64,000 nucleotides of DNA from Actinoplanes flavus (GCF_017592555.1 NZ_JAGFNS010000010.1:203545-267544); one strand, 5' to 3'; positions 15,859 to 24,334 are shown, numbered from the stretch's first letter. Notes: generated by a model not told the origin, from the letters alone. Translations and numbers: made by a program.

Positions 15859-16637
15859 CGCCGGGCGCCGGTCGTGTCCAGGATCGCCGCGACGACCCGT
15901 TCGGGAGTGTCGTCCATCGGCACGTGACCGGCGCCGGGCAGGTCGGCCCGGCGGGTGTGCGCCGGCAACTGGTCGGTGTGCCGGGACTGTCCGGCCAGCA
16001 GCAGCCGGTCGCGCGCGCCGAAGGACAGCGTGACCGGCATGGTCAGCGGCTCGGTGGCGCGGTACCGGATCCGCCGGGTGGCCCGCAACGTGGACCGGAA
16101 ACCGGGGCCGCGGCCCAGATCGGCGATGCCCCGCCGGGCAACCTCGGGATCGATCCGCCCCGGGGCGGCGTGGAACTGCCACAGCAGCAGGCGGCGGCCC
16201 CACGCCGATCCGGCCAGCGCGGTCAGGGGGCGGTGGGCGTACCGGCAGCCGGCCCAGGTGAGCAGCAGACTGGCCGTGCAGTAGGCCGGGCTGCCCCGCC
16301 GCCACAGGCCGGCCGGGGACAGCAGGGTCAGTGAGGCGACCGGGCGCAGCGCCGCCAGTTCCAGCGCCACCCAGCCGCCGAGCGAATGGCCGGCGACGTG
16401 CGCGGTGCCGACACCGTGCCGGTCGAGCAGGCCGGCCACCGCCTCGGCCAGGCGCCGCGGGGTCGGCGTGACGCCCGCCGGCAGCGGTGGCGAGTCGCCG
16501 CATCCGGGCAGGTCGACGGTGTGGACGGTGTGGGTGGCGGCGAGCCGGTCCAGCACCGGTGTCCAGGCGGCCCGGGTGGAACCCAGACCGTGCAGCAGGA
16601 CCAGCGGTGGCCCCGCGCCGATCGAGAAGAGTCTCAT
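15855..16637 (-). CDS. alpha/beta hydrolase
   Basis: 260 residues from the ATG at 16637. Visible motifs are the oxyanion LLHGLGSTRAAW, the nucleophile elbow GHSLGGW, the acid in FGARDRLL and the catalytic His in PGAGHVPMDD. This is a general cytosolic hydrolase of the BioH/haloperoxidase-like type; the substrate is unknown. It is coupled to the ECF sigma factor gene downstream. No good Shine-Dalgarno sequence precedes the ATG. Confidence 0.85.
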   Translation of the reverse strand: MRLFSIGAGPPLVLLHGLGSTRAAWTPVLDRLAATHTVHTVDLPGCGDSPPLPAGVTPTPRRLAEAVAGLLDRHGVGTAHVAGHSLGGWVALELAALRPVASLTLLSPAGLWRRGSPAYCTASLLLTWAGCRYAHRPLTALAGSAWGRRLLLWQFHAAPGRIDPEVARRGIADLGRGPGFRSTLRATRRIRYRATEPLTMPVTLSFGARDRLLLAGQSRHTDQLPAHTRRADLPGAGHVPMDDTPERVVAAILDTTGARR

Positions 16638-16794
16638 GGGGGGAGGACGATGTGGATCACCCGGAATGTGACAGCCGGGCGGCCCGTCCGCGGATCGCCG
16701 AGGTGAGCCGCGGCGCGTCCCGCTCGCGGCCGGTGACCGGCGCCAGCGACCGGCCGGTCGGCATGCGGCGATTCTGTCGGAGGGTCCGTCTACT

Positions 16795-17964
16795 GTGCTG
16801 GCCATGGATCGCGTACGCCGTGGCCGGATCGCCACCTCGCTGATCTTCCTGCTGTTCGGGGTGGCGCTCGGCGTGTGGACCGCGCGGATCCCGGCGGTCA
16901 AGGAGAAGCTCGGGCTGACCGACGGCCGGCTCAGCGTCGCGCTGCTGGCCTTCGCGGCGGGCTGCATCGCCGGCATGACGCTGATCGGCCGGCTCACCGA
17001 TCGGTTCGGCAGCTCCCGGGTGCTGGTCCCGGCCGCGATCCTGGAGGGTCTGCTGCTGATCCCGCCCGGGTTCGCGGGCGGCCCGGTGACCCTGTCGATC
17101 GCCCTGTTCGCGTTCGGCGCCGGGCACGGCACGCTCAACATCGCGATGAACGCCAATGCCGCCGAGGTCGAGCGCGCCATGGAGCGGCCGGTGATGACGT
17201 CGTTCCACGCCGTCTACAGCATCGGCGGGTTCGCCGGCGCCCTGCTCGGCGGCCTTTCCGCCCACCTCGGCGCCGGTGTGGGCGCCACCCTGCTGACCGT
17301 CGGCCTCGTGGTGCTGGCCGGGGCGGCGTGGTCGGCCCGCCGGGTGCTGCCGTCCACCCCGGCGCCCGCCGCCCCGGTGGCGGAGCGGAGCCGCGACCCG
17401 TGGCTGCTGTTCTTCGGTGTGGTGGTGCTGTGCACCCTGGTCGGCGAGGGCGCGGCGGCCGACTGGAGCGCCGTCTACCTGCGTGACGAGCTCGGCGGTT
17501 CGGAGGCGTTCGCCGCCTACGGCTATGCCGCCTTTGCGATCATGATGACCGCCGGCCGGGTCTTCGGTGACCGGCTGGCCGCCCGGTTCGGGCCGGTCAC
17601 CCTGGTCCGCGCCAGCGGGGTGGTCGCCGCGGCCGGGCTGGGCGCCGGGCTGCTGGCCGGGAGCCCGGCCGCCGGGGTGGCCGGGTTCGGGCTGCTCGGG
17701 CTGGGCCTGTCCGGTGTGGCGCCGCAGTTCTTCTCGGCCGCCGCCGGCATCGATCCGGCGCGGGCCGGGCGTGCCCTGTCGACCGTGGTGAGCATCGGCT
17801 ACCTCGGCTTCCTGATCGGCCCGATCGTCATCGGCGCGGCGGCCACCGTCGTCGGCCTGAGCGCCGCGCTGTGGATCCCGGTGGCGCTGGCCGCGTTCGT
17901 GGCCGCCGGCGCCGGGGCGATCCGGAGGTCCCGGGTCACGCTGCGACCAGGCAGTCCCGGTTGA
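16795..17964 (+). CDS. MFS transporter
   Basis: A 389-residue 12-helix MFS permease of the YbjJ/fucose-permease-like group, with GVWTARIPAVKEKLGLTD in helix 1/loop 1 and GRLTDRFGSSRVL as the loop 2-3 signature. The GTG at 16795 is preferred because GGAGGG (16779-16784) is 10 nt upstream; the ATG at 16804 is possible. The substrate is unknown. Its 3' end overlaps the convergent oxidase gene by 29 bp. Confidence 0.85.
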   Translation: MLAMDRVRRGRIATSLIFLLFGVALGVWTARIPAVKEKLGLTDGRLSVALLAFAAGCIAGMTLIGRLTDRFGSSRVLVPAAILEGLLLIPPGFAGGPVTLSIALFAFGAGHGTLNIAMNANAAEVERAMERPVMTSFHAVYSIGGFAGALLGGLSAHLGAGVGATLLTVGLVVLAGAAWSARRVLPSTPAPAAPVAERSRDPWLLFFGVVVLCTLVGEGAAADWSAVYLRDELGGSEAFAAYGYAAFAIMMTAGRVFGDRLAARFGPVTLVRASGVVAAAGLGAGLLAGSPAAGVAGFGLLGLGLSGVAPQFFSAAAGIDPARAGRALSTVVSIGYLGFLIGPIVIGAAATVVGLSAALWIPVALAAFVAAGAGAIRRSRVTLRPGSPG

Positions 17965-19189
17965 TCGACGCGATGTCCGGGACGCCGGCCAGCGCCATCG
18001 TCAGGTCCAGTTCGGCGATCACGTTGCGGATCACGTCCTCGACTCCGCTCTGGCCGGCGAGGGCGAGCCCGTACATGTAGGGGCGGCCCAGCAGCACGGC
18101 GTTCGCGCCCAGCGCCAGCGCGGTGAAGACGTCGGCGCCGGTGCGGATGCCGCTGTCCAGCAGCAGCGTCGGCGCCGCGCCGAGCGCCGCCCGGATGGTG
18201 ACCAGCGCGTCCAGCGAGGCGATCGCGTTGTCGATCTGCCGTCCACCGTGGTTCGACACCACGATCGCGTCCACGCCCGCGTCGCAGGCGCGCCGCGCGT
18301 CGTCCGGGTGCAGGATGCCCTTGAGCACGATCGGCAGCCGGGTGCGGCCCCGCAGCGTGGCCAGATGGTCCCAGCTCAGGCCGGGGTTGGAGTAGATGTC
18401 GAGGAACGTCTCGACCGCCGCCCGGGGCGCCGGCGACCGCAGGTTGCCCCAGAACCGGCCGGGGTGGTTGCGGGTCATCGCGAGCAGGGTGCGGATCGCG
18501 CCGAGGGTCACCTGGCCGGCCGGTTGCGCGGGCCGCCCGGCGACGATCTCCCGGAACCGGGGGTCCGAGGTGTACTGCGCGATGCCCTGACCGCGGCTGA
18601 ACGGCAGTGATCCCAGGTTCAGGTCCCGCGGCCGCCAGCCGAGCACCGTGGTGTCCAGGGTGACGACCAGCGCCGCCGCCCCGGCCGCCTCGGCCCGCGC
18701 GATCAGGCTGTCGACCAGTTGCTCGTCCTTGCTCCAGTAGAGCTGGAACCAGCGGGTCGCGTCACCCATCGCGGCGGCGCAGTCCTCCATCGGGTTGCAG
18801 CCCTGGTTGGAGAAGACGTAGGCGGTGCCGGTGGCGGCCGCCGCCCGGGCGATCGCGAGGTCGCTGTCGGCGCCCATCAGCGCGCCCGCCCCGACCGGGG
18901 CGAGCAGCACCGGCGTGTCGTGCCGGCCGCCGGGCAGTTCCACCGACAGGTCCCGCTCGACATGGCCGGACAGCATGCGCGGCACGATGGCCCAGCGCTC
19001 GAAGGCGGCCCGGTTGCGCCGCATGGTCCGGCCCTCACCGGCGCCGCCGGCCACGTACGCCCACGCCTTGGCGCTGCTGGCCCGCTCGGCGCGGCGTTCC
19101 AGTTCGGCGAAGTCGGCCGGCACGGCCGGCCGCCGCCCGAGGGCGCCCTGGCGGTAGATGGTGCTCAGGCGGGACAGTCCGGCGCCCAT
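17936..19189 (-). CDS. FMN-dependent alpha-hydroxy-acid oxidase, lactate 2-monooxygenase-like
   Basis: 417 residues from an ATG preceded by AGGAGGAACC. It has the family's YVAGGAGEGRTMRRN entry, LAPVGAGAL flavin loop, RWFQLYWSKD strand, catalytic SNHGGRQIDN and C-terminal LDSGIRTGADV plus LGANAVLLGRPYMYG. The long loop region (FSRGQGIAQYTSDPRF) and overall length resemble lactate 2-monooxygenase, which turns lactate and oxygen into acetate and carbon dioxide; a plain oxidase activity is also possible. It is divergent from a TetR gene across a perfect palindrome, so TetR control is likely. Confidence 0.87.
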   Translation of the reverse strand: MGAGLSRLSTIYRQGALGRRPAVPADFAELERRAERASSAKAWAYVAGGAGEGRTMRRNRAAFERWAIVPRMLSGHVERDLSVELPGGRHDTPVLLAPVGAGALMGADSDLAIARAAAATGTAYVFSNQGCNPMEDCAAAMGDATRWFQLYWSKDEQLVDSLIARAEAAGAAALVVTLDTTVLGWRPRDLNLGSLPFSRGQGIAQYTSDPRFREIVAGRPAQPAGQVTLGAIRTLLAMTRNHPGRFWGNLRSPAPRAAVETFLDIYSNPGLSWDHLATLRGRTRLPIVLKGILHPDDARRACDAGVDAIVVSNHGGRQIDNAIASLDALVTIRAALGAAPTLLLDSGIRTGADVFTALALGANAVLLGRPYMYGLALAGQSGVEDVIRNVIAELDLTMALAGVPDIASINRDCLVAA

Positions 19190-19226
19190 GGGTTCCTCCT
19201 CGACGAGTCTGCCCGGGAGGCTAAAC

Positions 19227-19242
19227 CAAGTCACGTGACTTG
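19227..19242. promoter_or_regulatory. perfect 16-bp palindromic TetR operator
   Basis: CAAGTCACGTGACTTG is an exact palindrome in the 71-bp gap between the divergent lactate-monooxygenase-like gene and the TetR gene. It covers the -35 area of the TetR promoter (-10 TACGAT at 19249-19254, ATG at 19261). Binding would control both genes and autoregulate the repressor. Confidence 0.75.
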
Positions 19243-19260
19243 AAAAGCTACGATCTCCGC

Positions 19261-19848
19261 ATGGCATCCCGGGCCGAGCGCCGCGAGCAGGCCGTCGAGG
19301 CGCTGCTCGACGCCACCCTGGAGAGCCTGGCCACGGCCGGGTTCGCGGCCACCACCACGCGCGGCGTCGCCCAGCGCGCCGGCGTCAGCCAGGGCCTGCA
19401 ACAGCACTACTTCCCGACCAAGACGGCGCTCATCGACGCGGCCATCAACCGGCTCGCCACCCGGCTGCTCGACGAGGCGTCCCGGCCGGTCGAGGGCGCC
19501 ACCGAGCGCCGGCGCGCCGAGCTGCTGCTGCGCCGGATGTGGGACAGCTACTCGTCACCGGTGCTGGCCGTGGTGGCCGAGCTGCTGGTGCTCGCCCGCA
19601 CCCATCCGGGCACCGCCGCCATGACCGCCGCGACGCTCACCGCCGTCACGCACCGGATCGTCGGGGTCGCGGAGCAGGCCCTGCCCGGCTACGCTCGCAC
19701 CCCCGGCTTCCGGCAGGCGCTGCTGCTCGCGCTGGCCGCCATCCGCGACACCACGACGATCGCGCGGATCCCCGGTACGGAGGGCGCTCTGCCCACCCTG
19801 GACGACATCGTCGACGCCTTCCTGAAAGCAGTCGTTACCGATTCGTGA
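19261..19848 (+). CDS. TetR-family transcriptional regulator
   Basis: 195 residues, ATG at 19261, 6 nt after a TACGAT -10 box and so probably leaderless. The N-terminal DNA-binding domain shows TTTRGVAQRAGVSQGLQQHYFPTKTALI, followed by a helical ligand-binding domain with a TetR_C-like pattern. It is divergent from the alpha-hydroxy-acid oxidase gene and lies beside a perfect palindromic operator. The next operon (ABC transporter) begins 38 bp downstream and carries the same 8-bp half-site, so it may be a second target. Confidence 0.9.
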   Translation: MASRAERREQAVEALLDATLESLATAGFAATTTRGVAQRAGVSQGLQQHYFPTKTALIDAAINRLATRLLDEASRPVEGATERRRAELLLRRMWDSYSSPVLAVVAELLVLARTHPGTAAMTAATLTAVTHRIVGVAEQALPGYARTPGFRQALLLALAAIRDTTTIARIPGTEGALPTLDDIVDAFLKAVVTDS

Positions 19849-19854
19849 CGCTAG

Positions 19855-19881
19855 GTGACTTGACAGGGTCCTTAATAATCT
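19855..19881 (+). promoter_or_regulatory. ABC-transporter promoter with TetR half-site
   Basis: GTGACTTG (19855-19862) repeats exactly the right half of the 16-bp palindrome at 19227-19242. TAATCT (19876-19881) is a plausible -10 box 5 nt before the ATG at 19887, implying a leaderless transcript. TTGACA at 19860-19865 is too close to that -10 to be its -35. Confidence 0.45.
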
Positions 19882-19886
19882 TCGCG

Positions 19887-20759
19887 ATGATCGAGACCCG
19901 TGAGTTGACGAAGACCTACGGCCGGGTGGACGCCGTCCGCGACGTGACGTTCACCGCCGCCCCGGGCCGGGTGACCGGCCTGCTCGGGCTCAACGGCTCC
20001 GGCAAGAGCACCACGCTGCGGATGCTGCTCGGCCTCACCCGGCCCACCCGCGGCCAGGCCCTGATCAACGGCAGCCGCTACCGGGACCTGAAGAACCCGC
20101 TACGGCAGGTCGGCGCCGTCCTCGAACAGGGACTGAGCCACCCCGGCCAGACCGGCTACGCCCACATGATGACCCAGGCGAAACTGAGCGGCGCATCCCG
20201 GGAACGGGCGGTCGCGCTGCTCGACTACGTCGGCCTCGAGGACGCCGGCGGCAAACGCTCCGGCGAGTACTCGCTCGGCATGCGCCAGCGCCTCGCCGTC
20301 GCGACCGCCCTGCTCGGCGACCCGTCCGTGCTGATCCTCGACGAGCCGGCGAACGGCCTCGACCCGCCCGGCATGGCCTGGCTGCGCGGGCTGCTGCGCG
20401 ACCACGCGTACGCCGGCGGCACCGTGCTCATCTCCAGCCACCTGCTCAGCGAACTGGAACTGCTCGTCGACGACGTGGTCATCATCGGCGAGGGCCGGAT
20501 GCTGCGCGCCGGCCCCCTCGACGAATTGCGCGCCGGCACCCAGCTGCGCGTCCGCGGCGGCGACCACGAACGGCTCGCCGCGGCGTACGAGCAGGCCGGC
20601 GCCTCGATCGCCACCGACGGCCGCAACCTCTACGTGGCCGGGATCAGCCCCGAACAGGCCGGCGACATCGCCCTCGAACAGCGGATCCCGATCTACGAAC
20701 TCGTCGCCGAGACCCAGCACCTCGAAGACGTCTTCCTGAGCGTGGCGGAGGCCAAATGA
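19887..20759 (+). CDS. ABC transporter ATP-binding protein
   Basis: A 290-residue ATPase subunit of the drug/antibiotic-type (DrrA/BcrA-like) exporters. Walker A GLNGSGKST, signature EYSLGMRQRL, Walker B VLILDEPANGLD and the H-loop SSHLLSE are present, with a C-terminal extension of about 70 residues typical of this group. It overlaps its permease gene by ATGA. Likely an efflux system; substrate unknown. Confidence 0.92.
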   Translation: MIETRELTKTYGRVDAVRDVTFTAAPGRVTGLLGLNGSGKSTTLRMLLGLTRPTRGQALINGSRYRDLKNPLRQVGAVLEQGLSHPGQTGYAHMMTQAKLSGASRERAVALLDYVGLEDAGGKRSGEYSLGMRQRLAVATALLGDPSVLILDEPANGLDPPGMAWLRGLLRDHAYAGGTVLISSHLLSELELLVDDVVIIGEGRMLRAGPLDELRAGTQLRVRGGDHERLAAAYEQAGASIATDGRNLYVAGISPEQAGDIALEQRIPIYELVAETQHLEDVFLSVAEAK

Positions 20760-21358
20760 TCGCCGTACTGCGCAGCGAGCTTTACCGCACCGCCACCGTC
20801 CGCGCCTCGGTGCTCGCCCTGATCGGGCTCGGGATCGTGGCCGCCAGCGCCGGCTACCTCAGCGACGAGTTCTGGGCCCTGATGGCCGGCATCGGCACCT
20901 TCGGCATCGCCGTCATGGTCACCTGCCAGCACTACCAGCACCGCACCGCCATGCTGCTCTTCCTCGGCGAACCCCACCGCCTCCGGATCCTGGCCGCACA
21001 GTCCCTGGTCGCGGTGCTCCTCGGCGTGGTCCTGGTCGCGGTCAGCGGCATCGCGGTCGTCGCCTCCGGCGAATCCGACCGCTACCTGCACACCCTCGCG
21101 GTCTCCCCACTGCTGGCGATCTTCGGCGTGGCCAACGCGACCGTCGTCCGCAAGCCGCTCTGGCTCATCGCCGGCTGGCTGGGCTGGCTGCTCTTCGTCG
21201 AAGGCATCCTCTACCAGCTCGAAGGCGACATGGTCTTCAGCGCCTTCCTGGCCGCCGCCAGCGGCTCCACCCGCGGCCTGCTCTGGGTCTCCATCTGGAC
21301 GGCCGCCTCCCTGCCGATCGCCGCCTGGCGCATCGGCCGCGACCTCTCCGGCGACTGA
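20756..21358 (+). CDS. ABC transporter permease
   Basis: A 200-residue membrane protein with about six hydrophobic segments, starting MIAVLRSELYRTATVRAS as is common in ABC-2 permeases of small two-gene exporters. It is coupled to the ATPase gene by ATGA, and is followed 6 bp later by a terminator hairpin. Probably works as a homodimer with the upstream ATPase. Confidence 0.85.
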   Translation: MIAVLRSELYRTATVRASVLALIGLGIVAASAGYLSDEFWALMAGIGTFGIAVMVTCQHYQHRTAMLLFLGEPHRLRILAAQSLVAVLLGVVLVAVSGIAVVASGESDRYLHTLAVSPLLAIFGVANATVVRKPLWLIAGWLGWLLFVEGILYQLEGDMVFSAFLAAASGSTRGLLWVSIWTAASLPIAAWRIGRDLSGD

Positions 21359-21364
21359 TTGCCT

Positions 21365-21399
21365 GGTCACGGTGGGGGATTCCGTCACCCACCGTGGCC
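21365..21399 (+). terminator. terminator of the ABC transporter operon
   Basis: A 12-bp stem with one G-U pair (21365-21376 with 21388-21399) and an 11-nt loop, followed by TTTCCTTCC. It starts 6 bp after the permease stop. Confidence 0.8.
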
Positions 21400-21510
21400 T
21401 TTCCTTCCGGTACGCGCGACGCCGCTCTCCCACGACGCCGTGCCGCCTGAGATGCCGTAACGTGGACGGAGGCTTCTTCTCATGAGCCGCTGCCGGGGGT
21501 GACGTCGTCG

Positions 21511-22071
21511 ATGAGCGTGGGAGTGGTCGACCACGTCGGTCCATAGACTGAGGACGAGTTTTTCGCACTCGGTGAGACGACGAACCGGATCGAGCTGATC
21601 GATGGGAGCCTGGTGGTCAGCCCCGCCCCGAGCATGAGCCGTCAGCGACTCTCCCGTCGTCTGGCGAACGCGCTGGAGGAGGGTGCCGAGCCGGCCGGGC
21701 TCTTCGTCTATGAGGCGATCAACGTTCGGTTGCACACCGGACGCATCGTGATTCCCCCCGACCTGGTCGTAGTGGACCTGGATGAGGAGGACGTCACCGC
21801 GGACGCCTCTCGGGTGCTTCTGGTCGGTGAGATCGTCTCGCCGAGCAACGCCGCCATGGACCGGGTGCTCAAGATGCAGCTCTATGCCGCCGCCGGCATC
21901 GGGTGGTACCTCCTGGTCGAGCACGAGGCACCGGACTCGCTGACACTGCGGCTCAACCGTCTCGATGACCAGCGCTACGTCGAAGAAGCCGTCGTGAAAA
22001 CCGGCGCGATCCTGACCTCCGAGCAGCCGTTCCGGGTCGGGCTCGACACCCGGTCCCTCGTACGTCGCTGA
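21511..22071 (+). pseudogene. Uma2-family (DUF820) endonuclease-like gene with an in-frame amber codon
   Basis: From ATG 21511 the frame reads MSVGVVDHVGP, then TAG at 21544-21546, then TEDEFFALGETTNRIELIDG and on through LVVSPAP, PPDLVVVDLDEED, VGEIVSP and QLYAAAGIGWYLLVE. These are the conserved PD-(D/E)XK-fold segments of Uma2 proteins, common in actinobacteria and cyanobacteria. Homologues as I recall them have Trp at the stop position (GPWTEDE), so TGG to TAG is the simplest change. A shorter product could start at GTG 21613 but would lose the first conserved strand. A sequencing error cannot be excluded. Confidence 0.8.
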
Positions 22072-22176
22072 GACACGCTGCCGCCGACATCACCTGTTCG
22101 GTGAAGGCTCGTTTCGCCAACGACACAGGGCTTACCGGCGGACGTCCCGCGATTCGGCCCGGGCGGACGTCAAGGC

Positions 22177-22545
22177 TCAGGCGTCCTCGTCGTCGGCCGT
22201 CGGCAGGGGAGTGACGACGGCCTCGGCGGGGGCCTTGCCGGACCAGCTGAGAGCCACCTTGACGGTGGCCTTGCCGCCCGCCTCGGCCAGCATGCTGGTG
22301 ATCTTGCCGGTCTTCACGGCCAGTTCGAGGCCGAATTCGATCTGCACCTGATCCGGCACCAGGTCGTCGATGGCGGCGCGCAGGCTGTGCGACACACCCC
22401 GGATCGTGTTGCGGAACTCGTCCACATCGACCTGAAGCACCTTGTTGACCGAGGACACGTCGGACGGCCCGGAGCCCGCGGTGTCGAGCCGGGCCCAGAC
22501 GATCTCGCCGGTCGGCAACTGGATCTGGACAGGTCTACTCATCAT
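22177..22545 (-). CDS. Trypco1-type (CU044_2847 family) protein
   Basis: 122 residues matching the small domain annotated in actinobacteria as CU044_2847 or trypsin-co-occurring domain 1. It starts with a beta strand (VQIQLPTGEIVWARL), has a central helix (GVSHSLRAAIDDLVPDQVQIEFGLE is the helix-strand junction region) and ends in a strand and acidic tail. Related genes often sit beside trypsin-like or STAND conflict proteins and are thought to be adaptors; none is adjacent here. ATG at 22545 or 22542. Function unknown. Confidence 0.7.
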   Translation of the reverse strand: MMSRPVQIQLPTGEIVWARLDTAGSGPSDVSSVNKVLQVDVDEFRNTIRGVSHSLRAAIDDLVPDQVQIEFGLELAVKTGKITSMLAEAGGKATVKVALSWSGKAPAEAVVTPLPTADDEDA

Positions 22546-22602
22546 GCCTCGCGTGACACACAGTGATCGCCATGGAACGGTCGGACCACGTTATCGCGCG
22601 AA

Positions 22603-23199
22603 CTACGGGATGGACAGTCCTAGATAGGTGAGCGGGCCGGGATCGGGGACCGGGAGCACGGTGAAGCCGAGCCGGTCGTAGAAGCCGCGCGCCTTCGTGT
22701 TGGCGGTCACCATGCCGACGTGGACGCCGGGCGCGCCGACCGTACCGGTGAAGGTGTCGATCAGACGGCGGCCGAGCCCGCGGCCCTGATAGGGCGGCAG
22801 CAGGTCGATGTGCAGGTGGGCGGGAAAGCCGTCGAGGCCGGCCACCAGCATCCGCTCCGGGTGGTGGTGCAGCCAGTGCATGTCCTGGTCGGGGGTGCGC
22901 GGCGGGGGCGGCGGCACCGGGTAGCGGTCGCCGAGCAGCGGGATCCACTCGTCCCGGTAGCGTTGCGCGAACCGGGCGGTGTCCGACGTGCCGACCACGT
23001 AGCCGACCGCCTCCCCGCCGTCGTCGACGACGAAGGCCAGGTGCGGTTCCAGGTGGGCGTAGGGGCCGGCGAACAGGTCGCCCATCAGGTCGTCGGTCGC
23101 GTAGTGGCCGCGGGCGTCGCCGCCCGCGTCGGCGGTGCGGACGCAGATGTCGTAGAGGGCGCGGCGGTCGCCGGGCCGGTAGGGGCGGATCTCTGGCAC
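22603..23199 (-). CDS. GNAT-family N-acetyltransferase
   Basis: 198 residues from the GTG at 23199. It has the GNAT order: N-terminal strand IRPYRPGDRRAL, strand FVVDDGGEAVGYVVG, then LHIDLLPPYQGRGLGRRLI, which contains the acetyl-CoA pyrophosphate loop (Q/R-x-x-G-x-G/A), and a C-terminal ARGFYDRLGF. Resembles eukaryotic-type OGA-like acetyltransferases in arrangement. The acceptor is unknown. It lies 41 bp after the LacI gene with a LacI-type operator in between. Confidence 0.87.
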   Translation of the reverse strand: MPEIRPYRPGDRRALYDICVRTADAGGDARGHYATDDLMGDLFAGPYAHLEPHLAFVVDDGGEAVGYVVGTSDTARFAQRYRDEWIPLLGDRYPVPPPPPRTPDQDMHWLHHHPERMLVAGLDGFPAHLHIDLLPPYQGRGLGRRLIDTFTGTVGAPGVHVGMVTANTKARGFYDRLGFTVLPVPDPGPLTYLGLSIP

Positions 23200-23214
23200 G
23201 CCGCCGACGCTAAC

Positions 23215-23234
23215 CGGTGGAAACGCTTTCACCG
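23215..23234. promoter_or_regulatory. LacI-family-type operator between lacI-like gene and GNAT gene
   Basis: CGGTGGAAACGCTTTCACCG is a 20-bp imperfect palindrome (16 of 20 symmetric positions) centred on CG, the arrangement of LacI/GalR-family operators. It lies just upstream of the GNAT start and just downstream of the LacI gene, so it could give that gene its own regulated promoter. Confidence 0.6.
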
Positions 23235-23240
23235 CAAGGG

Positions 23241-24191
23241 TCAGGTGGTGGCGCGCAGGACCGGGCGGCTGGGGAAGAGACGCCGCGGCGCGGGGGCGCC
23301 GAGAGCCGCGCGGGCCGCGGCCTGGGCGATCGGCTCGACCGGGTGGGTGGCGGTCGACAATCCGGGGTACGCGGACGCGAGCGGAATGTCGTCGAACCCG
23401 GTGACCGCGACGTCCTGCGGCACCCGGATCCCGGCCGCGGCCAGCCCCTGCAACACCCCGAGGGCGGTGGCGTCGCTGACCGTGGCGATCGCGTCGGTGT
23501 CCGGCCAGCGGCGCAGCACCGTGGCCGCGGCGGCCCGGCCCCGTTCGGCGGTGAAGTCCCCGGTGACCACCCGTGACGGCAGCCCGGCGGCCCGGGTCAG
23601 CTCGGTGTAGGCGCGCAGCGGCGCCCCGGACGCGGCCAGCCACCGCGGCCCGCTGACCAGGGCGATCCGCCGCCGCCCGGTGTCGTGCAGGTGGCGCAGC
23701 AGGGCGCCGATCCCGGCGGCGCTGTCCACGTCCGTGCCGCCGGCGCCGATGGCCGCGGTCCGGCCGCGCAACCCGGCCGGCAGGTGGTCGAGCAGGCCCC
23801 GGTCGTGGCCGGCGAGCACCACGGCGGCGACGCTGCGGTCGGCGGCGACGGCCTCCAGCGCGGTGGTCGCGGCCAGCGGCAGCCGGCGCAGGCTGACGCC
23901 GAGCCCGTCGGGATCGACGGCGGCGGCCATCGCGGCGGCCGCCCGGGCGACGTACGGGTCGTGCAGGATGCCGGCCCGGCGGTCCCGGACGGCGAACAGG
24001 ATCCGGGTGCCGGCGCCCCGGGCCAGGCGGCGGGCCACCGGATGCGGCACGTACCCGAGTTCGGCGGCGGCCCGGCGCACCGCGTCCCGGCTGGCCGTGG
24101 AGGCGGGCCCGCGGCCGGACAGCACCCGGGAGGCGGTCGCGGCCGACACCCCGGCGCGGCGGGCCACCTCGGCGAGATCGGGGCGCGTCAT
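23241..24191 (-). CDS. LacI-family transcriptional regulator
   Basis: 316 residues. The N-terminal helix-turn-helix and hinge (LAEVARRAGVSAATASRVLSG, then LGYVPHPVARRLARG) are classical, followed by a periplasmic-binding-protein-like ligand domain with AVTGFDDIPLASAYPGLST. It normally represses sugar-related genes; no sugar genes are adjacent. The candidate operator downstream suggests it regulates the GNAT gene. A perfect palindrome containing a DosR-type box lies 15 bp upstream of its start. Confidence 0.92.
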   Translation of the reverse strand: MTRPDLAEVARRAGVSAATASRVLSGRGPASTASRDAVRRAAAELGYVPHPVARRLARGAGTRILFAVRDRRAGILHDPYVARAAAAMAAAVDPDGLGVSLRRLPLAATTALEAVAADRSVAAVVLAGHDRGLLDHLPAGLRGRTAAIGAGGTDVDSAAGIGALLRHLHDTGRRRIALVSGPRWLAASGAPLRAYTELTRAAGLPSRVVTGDFTAERGRAAAATVLRRWPDTDAIATVSDATALGVLQGLAAAGIRVPQDVAVTGFDDIPLASAYPGLSTATHPVEPIAQAAARAALGAPAPRRLFPSRPVLRATT

Positions 24192-24205
24192 CCCGCCATT
24201 GAACA

Positions 24206-24252
24206 CGGAAGGCCCGGGACTTTGGTCCCGGGCCTTCCGGGACCGGAGGCTC
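24206..24252. promoter_or_regulatory. DosR/DevR-type boxes upstream of narG, primary box inside a perfect palindrome
   Basis: GGGACTTTGGTCCC (24216-24229) matches the core of the DosR/DevR consensus (GGGACTWWAGTCCC) with one change, and is centred in a perfect 15-bp inverted repeat (24206-24220 with 24225-24239, loop TTTG). A second, weaker copy GGGACCGGAGGCTC follows at 24239-24252. Tandem boxes are usual for this regulator family, which responds to hypoxia and nitric oxide. The site is about 105 bp upstream of narG and 15 bp from lacI. As RNA the palindrome would also form a hairpin in a lacI leader. Confidence 0.65.
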
Positions 24253-24334
24253 AGGCGGAGGGCCTCACGTTTCGACAGGGTTGGGGCGTGCCGGGTGATC
24301 GCCCGGCCACCATCACGGCCGAAGGACGAAGATC

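Noticed and set aside
19860..19879. TTGACA and TAATAAT as a -35/-10 promoter pair for the ABC operon.
   Set aside because: The spacing between them is about 7 bp, far from the 16-18 bp needed; only the -10 with a leaderless start is plausible.
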